Positions 58,688 to 64,000 of a stretch of DNA of 64,000 nt are shown piece by piece (positions within the stretch are counted from its first letter, which is position 1; every line of letters starts with the position of its first letter). The DNA is from JAWLBM01 sp041687675 (GTDB lineage: Bacteria > Pseudomonadota > Alphaproteobacteria > Rhizobiales > Pleomorphomonadaceae). The position numbers and the translations under genes were made by a program. The notes under the pieces were generated by a model. It had not been told where the DNA came from, ran no database searches, and saw nothing but the letters and a program-made list of their open reading frames with translations. The stretch spans positions 62,001 to 126,000 of the forward strand of contig JAWLBM010000004.1 in the NCBI GenBank assembly GCA_041687675.1. Reading direction: 5' to 3'.

Positions 58688-60931
58688 CTAGCCCCGCGCC
58701 AGGATCGCCTTGAGCACCCGCGGCGGCGACATCGGAAGTTCCGTCAGCCGCACCCCGGCCGCGCGCGACACCGCGTTGGCGATCGCTGCCAGCGGCGGCA
58801 CGATGGGCGTCTCGCCGACGCCGCGGACGCCGTAGGGATGGCCTGGGTTCGGGATCTCCAGGATTACCGTGTCGATCTCCGGCAGGTCGGACGCGACCGG
58901 CACCCGGTAGTCGAGGAAGCCGGGGTTCTGCAGCCGCCCGTCCGCGCCGTAGATATACTCCTCGTTCAGCGCCCAGCCGATGCCCTGCACCGCGCCGCCC
59001 TGCATCTGGCCCTCCACGTAGGAGGGATGCACGGCGCGGCCCGCGTCCTGGAACACCGTGTAGCGCAGAACCGTCGTGGACCCGGTGTCGGGGTCGACCT
59101 TCACGTCGACGAGATGCACGCCGAAGCTCACCCCCGCGCCGTCGGCGTTGACCTCGTGGTGCCCGGCGATCGGCCCGCCGGTGTTGGGCGAGGCCGCCGC
59201 GATCTCCGCGATCGTCATCGGCGCGAACCTGCCCGCGTTCGAGCCGGCCGGATGCACCGCACCATCCCTCCACTCGACCGCCTCGGGGTCGATGCCCCAG
59301 AGCCGGGCCACGCGCTCGCACATCTTGCGCTTGGCGTCGCGGGCGGCCTCGATCGTCGCGAGCCCGACCGAGAAGGTGACGCGGCTGCCGTCGGTCACGT
59401 CGCTGTGGCCGATCGAGGCGGTGTCGGCGACGATGGTGCGCACCTTCTCGTAGGGGATGCCCAGTTCCTCGGCCGCCATCAGGCTGATCGAAGCGCGCGA
59501 CCCGCCGATGTCGGGGTTACCCTCGGTGATCGCCACCGTGCCGTCGAGGGCGAGGTTCATCGTCACGCAGGTGTTGCCGCCGAAGTTGAACCAGAAGCCG
59601 CAGGACAGGCCCCGGCCCTCGTTCGGCCCCAGCGGGGCGGTGTAGTGCGGATGGGCCTTCGCAGCCTCCAGGGTGGCCAGGAGCCCGATCTCGTCGAAGG
59701 TGGGCCCGTAGGCCGACCTCGTGCCCTTGCGCGCGGCATTGGCGATGCGCACGTCGAGCGGGTCGAGGCCCAGTTCCTTGCACAGTTCGTCGACGACGCT
59801 CTCGACGGCGTAGATCGCCTGCGGCGCGCCGGGGGCCCGGTAGGGGGCCTCCTTCGGCCGGTTCGTCATCGCGTTCCAGCCGAAGGTCCGCACCGCGTCG
59901 AGATCATAGGCCGCGAAGGCCGCCTGCGCCCCCATGTCGACCGTGGCGCAGGGGAAGGCGCCGCCCGAATAGCGCAGGTGCGCCTCGCCGGCGGTGATCC
60001 GTCCCGACCGCGTCATGCCGATCTTCACGTCGATCGAGGCGTGGACCGTGGGGCCGGTGGCGCGGAACACCTCCTCCCGGCTCATCACGGCCTTCACCGG
60101 CCGCCCGGTCTTGCGCGACAGCGCCAGCGCCACCGGCTCGACGAAGACGGTGGTCTTGCCGCCGAAGCCGCCGCCGATCTCCGACGCGGTGACGCGCAGC
60201 TGGCTGGAGTCGAGGCCGAGCAGGGCGGCGCAGGTCTCGCGCACCATGAAATGGCCCTGGGTGCAGCACCACAGGTCCGCGCGGCCGTCCGTGGTGACCG
60301 CGGCAAGGCAGGCGTGCGGCTCGATGTAGCCCTGGTGGGTCGCCGCCGTCCTGAAGCTGCGCTCGACGACCAGGTCGGCCCGGGCGAAGCCGGCGTCGAG
60401 GTCGCCGTGGCCGAACTCGCAGTGGCTGGTCACGTTGGCCGACATGCCGCCGGGCACGTTCTCGTAGCTCCGGCCCTCCTGCACCACCGGCGCGCCGGGC
60501 CGCATCGCCTCGTCGACGTCGATCACATGCGGCAGGACCTCGTAGTCGACCTTGACGAGCTTCAGCGCGGCCTTCGCGACCGCCGGGCTCACCGCGGCGA
60601 CGGCGGCGACGGCATGGCCGTCGTAGAGGACCTTGTCCCGGGCCATGCAGTTGACGGAGACGTCGCGCAGCGCCTCGTCCTCCGGCAGGGAGAAGTCGGC
60701 GCCGGTCACCACCGCCTTCACCCCCTCCAGCGCCTCGGCGGCGGAGGTGTCGATCGAGCGGATCCGGGCATGGGCGTGCGGGCTGCGCAGCACCTTGGCC
60801 CAGAGCATGCCGGGCGCGGTCAGGTCGGCGCCGTACATCGCCCGTCCGGTGACCTTGTCGACCCCGTCGGGCCGGGCGGGGCGGGTTCCGACCTGCTTGA
60901 ACTTGCGGTCGATTCTCTCGTAGCGGGTCAT
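58688..60931 (-). CDS. Xanthine dehydrogenase-family molybdenum-binding large subunit
   Basis: This 747-residue molybdopterin-binding subunit has blocks RPDGVDKVTGRAMYGADL, GGGFGGKTTVFVEPVALAL, APYRAPGAPQAIYAVESVVD, and the catalytic Glu region GVRGVGETPIVPPLAAIANA. The YRAPGAPQ sequence rules out form I CO dehydrogenase (which has a Cys in a CSFR motif). It hydroxylates an aromatic, heterocyclic or aldehyde substrate with the Fe-S and FAD subunits encoded upstream. The start ATG overlaps the small-subunit stop by four bases. Confidence 0.92.
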   Translation of the reverse strand: MTRYERIDRKFKQVGTRPARPDGVDKVTGRAMYGADLTAPGMLWAKVLRSPHAHARIRSIDTSAAEALEGVKAVVTGADFSLPEDEALRDVSVNCMARDKVLYDGHAVAAVAAVSPAVAKAALKLVKVDYEVLPHVIDVDEAMRPGAPVVQEGRSYENVPGGMSANVTSHCEFGHGDLDAGFARADLVVERSFRTAATHQGYIEPHACLAAVTTDGRADLWCCTQGHFMVRETCAALLGLDSSQLRVTASEIGGGFGGKTTVFVEPVALALSRKTGRPVKAVMSREEVFRATGPTVHASIDVKIGMTRSGRITAGEAHLRYSGGAFPCATVDMGAQAAFAAYDLDAVRTFGWNAMTNRPKEAPYRAPGAPQAIYAVESVVDELCKELGLDPLDVRIANAARKGTRSAYGPTFDEIGLLATLEAAKAHPHYTAPLGPNEGRGLSCGFWFNFGGNTCVTMNLALDGTVAITEGNPDIGGSRASISLMAAEELGIPYEKVRTIVADTASIGHSDVTDGSRVTFSVGLATIEAARDAKRKMCERVARLWGIDPEAVEWRDGAVHPAGSNAGRFAPMTIAEIAAASPNTGGPIAGHHEVNADGAGVSFGVHLVDVKVDPDTGSTTVLRYTVFQDAGRAVHPSYVEGQMQGGAVQGIGWALNEEYIYGADGRLQNPGFLDYRVPVASDLPEIDTVILEIPNPGHPYGVRGVGETPIVPPLAAIANAVSRAAGVRLTELPMSPPRVLKAILARG

Positions 60932-61410
60932 CTCGCGTCCCCCCTCATCTCGGCCGCGGCCGATTTCACCGCGCGGATGATCTTGTCGTATCCGGTGCAC
61001 CGGCAGAGGTTGCCGGCCAGCCAGTAGCGGACTTCCTCGTCGGTCGGGTCCGGGTTCCGGTCCAGCAGCGCCTTGGCCGCGACCAAAATGCCCGGCGTGC
61101 ACACGCCGCACTGCAAGGCCGCCTCGTCGATGAAGTGGCGCTGCAGCGGGTGCAGGCGCTCGCCCTGGGCCAGCCCCTCGACCGTGCTGATCTCGGCGCC
61201 CTCGGCCTCCGCGGCGAGCACCAGGCAGGCGCAGACGACGCGGCCGTCGAGCATCACCGAGCAGGCGCCGCAGTCGCCGCTGCCGCAGCCTTCCTTGGCG
61301 CCGGTCAGCCCGAGCCGATCGCGCAGCGTGTCGAGCAGGGTCTCGTCGGGCGCGCAGAGGAACTCCACGGCGTCGCCGTTGACGGTGGCGGAAACGGGTA
61401 TGGTCTTCAT
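60928..61410 (-). CDS. Molybdenum hydroxylase 2Fe-2S small subunit
   Basis: This 160-residue iron-sulfur subunit (CoxS type) has the plant-ferredoxin cluster KEGCGSGDCGACSVMLDG and the second, helical cluster QCGVCTPGILVAAKAL with GNLCRCTGYDKII. Both clusters are complete. Both of its ends overlap neighbours by four bases, which fixes the start. It passes electrons from molybdenum to the FAD subunit. Confidence 0.93.
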   Translation of the reverse strand: MKTIPVSATVNGDAVEFLCAPDETLLDTLRDRLGLTGAKEGCGSGDCGACSVMLDGRVVCACLVLAAEAEGAEISTVEGLAQGERLHPLQRHFIDEAALQCGVCTPGILVAAKALLDRNPDPTDEEVRYWLAGNLCRCTGYDKIIRAVKSAAAEMRGDAR

Positions 61411-62270
61411 GTCCGGCCCCCGGCGCGGTTGAAGGCGATCAGGGCGGCCCGCCGTGCGAGCACGCCGGCCACGTGGATGCGGAACTCCACCGTTCCGCGC
61501 TTGTCGTCGATGGGGGAGCAGGCGGCGCGGCAGGCGACGGTCATCGCGTCGAGCGCGCCGTCGTCCATGCGGCTGCCGACCAGCGCCTCGCCCGCGGCCT
61601 CGACCAGCCGCACCGTCGGGGCGACGGCGCCGAGCGCCACCTGCGCCTTCGCCACGCTGCCGTCCCCGGCCAGCGTCACGTTCACCGCGGCCGAGGCGAC
61701 GGCGATGTCCATCTCCGTGCGCGGGATGAAGCGCAGGTAGGCATCGGCCGCATGCGGCGGCCGCGCCGGCAGGAACAGCGAGACGACGAATTCGTCGGGG
61801 GCCAGCGTCGTCCGGCCGGGGCCGGCGAGGATGTCCACCACCGGGCAGTCGCGGACGCCGCCCGGACCGGCGATCCGCGCCGTGGCGCCCGCGGCGACGA
61901 GGCCGGGCACGCTGTCGGCGGCGGGAGAGCCGTTGCAGAGGTTGCCGGCGATCGTCGCGCGGCCCTGCACCTGGGTCGACCCGATCAGGTTCGCCGCCTC
62001 GACGATGCCGGGCCACGCCGCGCAGAGCGCCGCATGCTCGCCCATCGCAGCGCAGGGGACGGCGGCGCCGATGCGGAACCCGCCATCCTCCGCCACGATC
62101 TCGCGCGTCCCGGCGATGCGCTTGATGTCGACCACCAGCGCGGGCTCCGCCACCCCCGACCGCATCTGTACGATCAGGTCGGTCCCTCCGGCGAGCACGC
62201 GCGCCGGGGCGGGCGCCCCGTGCAGCAGGCGCGCGGCCTCTTCGACTGTTTGCGGTGCTTCGTATCGCAT
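61407..62270 (-). CDS. Molybdenum hydroxylase FAD-binding subunit
   Basis: This 287-residue FAD subunit (CoxM type) starts MRYEAPQTVEEAARLLHG; an upstream in-frame ATG adds 12 untypical residues. FAD-binding blocks are RVLAGGTDLIVQMRSG and TIAGNLCNGSPAADSVPGL. It opens the operon FAD-FeS-Mo-MoaD. No adjacent regulator is seen. Confidence 0.92.
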   Translation of the reverse strand: MRYEAPQTVEEAARLLHGAPAPARVLAGGTDLIVQMRSGVAEPALVVDIKRIAGTREIVAEDGGFRIGAAVPCAAMGEHAALCAAWPGIVEAANLIGSTQVQGRATIAGNLCNGSPAADSVPGLVAAGATARIAGPGGVRDCPVVDILAGPGRTTLAPDEFVVSLFLPARPPHAADAYLRFIPRTEMDIAVASAAVNVTLAGDGSVAKAQVALGAVAPTVRLVEAAGEALVGSRMDDGALDAMTVACRAACSPIDDKRGTVEFRIHVAGVLARRAALIAFNRAGGRT

Positions 62271-62624
62271 GCGGTGACGTTCCTCCGAGTCGTCGCTCCT
62301 GACCATAGCCAGACCGTATCCGTCCCGGCGGCAACGTCAAAGGGGGTCGGGAACGTGTCGTATCGCCAAACGCAGATCTCTCGTCGGGGTGCGATGCGAA
62401 AAGTGGATCCGGTCCCCGCGGACAGCGTCGGTGTCCGCCCGGCGGCGAAACAAATCCGCAGGGGAATGCATTGAGCCGGAAACAGGGTTTGCCGGCCGGC
62501 CTGGTTGTGCCCCGGGCGCAACAGCGCAGATTTCCGCGTGAGGCCGCAGCGGTGGTCCCTTGTCGCGGCCGGCGCCATCACCACTTGCGCTCCGCTCTGA
62601 CGCAAGCTCCGGAGTTCACACGGG
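62271..62624. other. Intergenic stretch between divergent genes
   Basis: About 350 bases must hold the promoters of the molybdenum hydroxylase operon and of the exchanger gene. No open frame with a recognised product, no clear palindrome and no RNA motif was found. Confidence 0.4.
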
Positions 62625-63608
62625 ATGATGACCACATACCTCGCGCTCGTCGGCGGCCTTGTCCTGCTCGTCGTCGGCGGAGAACTGCTCGTCCGCGGCG
62701 CCGTGCGGGTGGCGGCGCATCTCGGCGTCTCTCCCCTGGTCATCGGCCTCACCCTCGTCGGGTTCGGCACCTCGACCCCGGAACTCGTCACCTCCGTCCA
62801 GGCCGCGCTCGGCGGCTCGCCCGGCATCGCCTACGGCAACATCGTCGGCTCCAACATCGCCAACATCCTGCTCATCCTCGGCATCTCCGCCCTGATCCTG
62901 CCGATCGCGGTGCAATCCGCCGCGCTGAAGCGGGACGGGCTGGTGATGGTCGCCGTGGCCGGCGTCTTCGCCGTCGTGGCGGGGGCCACCGAGCCCGGCC
63001 GCGTCGTCGGCGTCGTCTTCGTCGCGGCGCTGGCCGCCTACGTCTACCTCGCCTTCCGGCAGGAGAAGGTGGCCGCGCCCGGCGGACATGGCGCGGCGTT
63101 CGACAAGAGCCTCGCCGCCCAGGAGGCCGATGCCGCGCTCGTGCCCGAGGCGGCCCCCGCGGGGTCGATCCTCGTCCCGGTCGCCATCGCGGTGGCCGGC
63201 CTCGCGATCGTGGTCGGCGGCGGCTGGCTGCTGGTGGATGGGGCCGTGGGTCTCGCCCGCGCCTTCGGCATCTCGGAGACGGTGATCGGCCTCACCATCG
63301 TCGCGGTCGGCACCTCGATGCCCGAACTCGTCACCTCGGTCATGGCGGCGATCCGCAAGGAGAGCGACGTCGCCTTCGGCAACATCATCGGCTCCAACAT
63401 CTACAACATCCTCGGCATCGGCGGGGTGACGGCGCTGATCGCCCCGACGGCGGTGCCGGGCGAGATCGTCACCTTCGACAGTCCGGTGATGATCGCCGTC
63501 TCGCTGCTGGTGGTGGCCTTCGCCTGGACCGGCTTCAGGATCAGTCGCCGCGAGGGCGCGGCCCTGGTCGCCGGCTACGCCGCCTACGTCTGGTGGATCT
63601 GGCCCTGA
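62625..63608 (+). CDS. Sodium/calcium exchanger family protein (CaCA, YrbG-like)
   Basis: This 327-residue membrane protein has about ten spans and the two inverted alpha-repeats: GFGTSTPELVTSVQAALGG with YGNIVGSNIANILLILG, and AVGTSMPELVTSVMAAI with FGNIIGSNIYNILGIGG. These hold the Glu and Asn/Ser ion ligands. The central cytoplasmic loop is short and acidic. It exchanges calcium for sodium or protons across the inner membrane. It is a single gene; the start is at tandem ATGs. Confidence 0.92.
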   Translation: MMTTYLALVGGLVLLVVGGELLVRGAVRVAAHLGVSPLVIGLTLVGFGTSTPELVTSVQAALGGSPGIAYGNIVGSNIANILLILGISALILPIAVQSAALKRDGLVMVAVAGVFAVVAGATEPGRVVGVVFVAALAAYVYLAFRQEKVAAPGGHGAAFDKSLAAQEADAALVPEAAPAGSILVPVAIAVAGLAIVVGGGWLLVDGAVGLARAFGISETVIGLTIVAVGTSMPELVTSVMAAIRKESDVAFGNIIGSNIYNILGIGGVTALIAPTAVPGEIVTFDSPVMIAVSLLVVAFAWTGFRISRREGAALVAGYAAYVWWIWP

Positions 63609-63684
63609 GGCGCCGCGAAACATTCGGACCGGCGACCGGCCGGCGCCCCTTGGCCATTCGGCCGCGACGGCCCATCTGACGGAA

Positions 63685-64000
63685 ATGCAGTCGACCCTCG
63701 CCTTCGAACGACCCAGGACCCTGTCCGCGCCGCCGTCCGGGGATCCCGTCGCCCGGCGGGTCGGGGTCGAGATCGAGTTCTCGGGCCTTTCGCCGGAGAC
63801 CGCGGCGGCCGCCCTGGCGCGGGACCTCGGCGGCCGGGTCGAGGCCGAGGACGCCAACGCCTGCCGGATCCATGGCAGCGTCCTCGGCGACCTCGCGGTC
63901 GAGATGGACCTGAGACACCTCCATCCCGGCCGGCACCCGGACATCGGATGGCGGCTCGGGCCGCGGCTCGAGCGGCTGGCCGGGCGGCTCCTCTCGCCGT
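63685..64000 (+). CDS. Amidoligase-family protein (3' end outside window)
   Basis: The frame from ATG 63685 stays open to the end of the window. The first 105 residues read MQSTLAFERPRTL, then the amidoligase core RVGVEIEFSGLSPETAAAAL, ALARDLGGRVEAEDANACRI and GDLAVEMDLRHLHP. These match the putative amidoligase family (ATP-grasp-like, COOH-NH2 ligase relatives of glutamine synthetase/GCS fold). The Glu-x-Glu metal site is EIEF. Such enzymes often lie next to glutamine amidotransferases; the next gene lies outside the window. Confidence 0.8.
   Translation, partial: MQSTLAFERPRTLSAPPSGDPVARRVGVEIEFSGLSPETAAAALARDLGGRVEAEDANACRIHGSVLGDLAVEMDLRHLHPGRHPDIGWRLGPRLERLAGRLLSP

Noticed and set aside
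1..64000. tRNA genes, insertion sequences, integrases or attachment sites
   Set aside because: No transposase or integrase protein, no tRNA-like cloverleaf and no flanking direct repeats were recognised; the remnants alone do not prove a mobile element.

Overview
The window is GC-rich bacterial DNA (about 70% G+C by eye, strong G/C at third codon positions). Genes are packed in short operons whose starts often overlap the preceding stop by 1 to 4 bases. The gene content points to a free-living heterotrophic alphaproteobacterium: several ABC importers, a TctABC system, a molybdenum hydroxylase and a plant-responsive type LuxR solo. No rRNA, tRNA, CRISPR array, transposase or phage gene was seen. 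Several gene remnants show that the region has been trimmed.

Layout. (1) 1-11098: end of a GlxA/AraC-type regulator, an SDR remnant, then a peptide-related locus. A LuxR solo and one proline-iminopeptidase-like hydrolase lie on the minus strand. Divergently run two more such hydrolases and a five-gene oligopeptide-type ABC importer, ending in a remnant of an S58 peptidase. (2) 11099-18518: LctP-type permease, UPF0104 membrane protein, PLD/cardiolipin-synthase-like enzyme, and a DUF3300/DUF2950 pair. (3) 18716-24630: cupin remnant, lactonase-like metallo-hydrolase and a ribose-type ABC importer, divergent from a LacI regulator. (4) 25066-33645: LysR regulator, a CUT1 sugar ABC importer and two formylglycine-type sulfatases. 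(5) 34265-44533: small membrane protein, dehydrogenase remnant, enolase-superfamily enzyme, TetR, TctABC, and a sugar-acid/sugar catabolic set (two isomerase/epimerases, Gfo/Idh/MocA oxidoreductase, DUF993). (6) 44868-46571: chemoreceptor. (7) 46917-57115: amidase, BtpA/SgcQ-like protein, PfkB kinase, M42/M28-like metallohydrolase, a second ribose-type ABC importer whose ATPase gene has an in-frame stop, a GntR regulator and an intact S58 peptidase. (8) 57272-64000: a secreted hypothetical protein, a small monohaem cytochrome, a three-subunit molybdenum hydroxylase with a MoaD/ThiS-like protein, a Na+/Ca2+ exchanger and the start of an amidoligase-family gene.

How it works together. Most of the window is a series of uptake-plus-catabolism modules, each with its own local regulator. 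Four modules show candidate operators in the right places: two related TetR-like palindromes (40303-40322, 41242-41261), a repeated LacI-like element (23495-23505, 23590-23600), a perfect 14-bp palindrome before the GntR gene (55229-55242), and a 12-bp motif shared by the two promoters next to the LysR gene. The most notable module is the LuxR/peptidase/ABC locus. Its LuxR has Met and Trp at the two ligand-pocket positions that separate plant-responsive LuxR solos from acyl-homoserine-lactone receptors, and its neighbours match the pipR-type arrangement.
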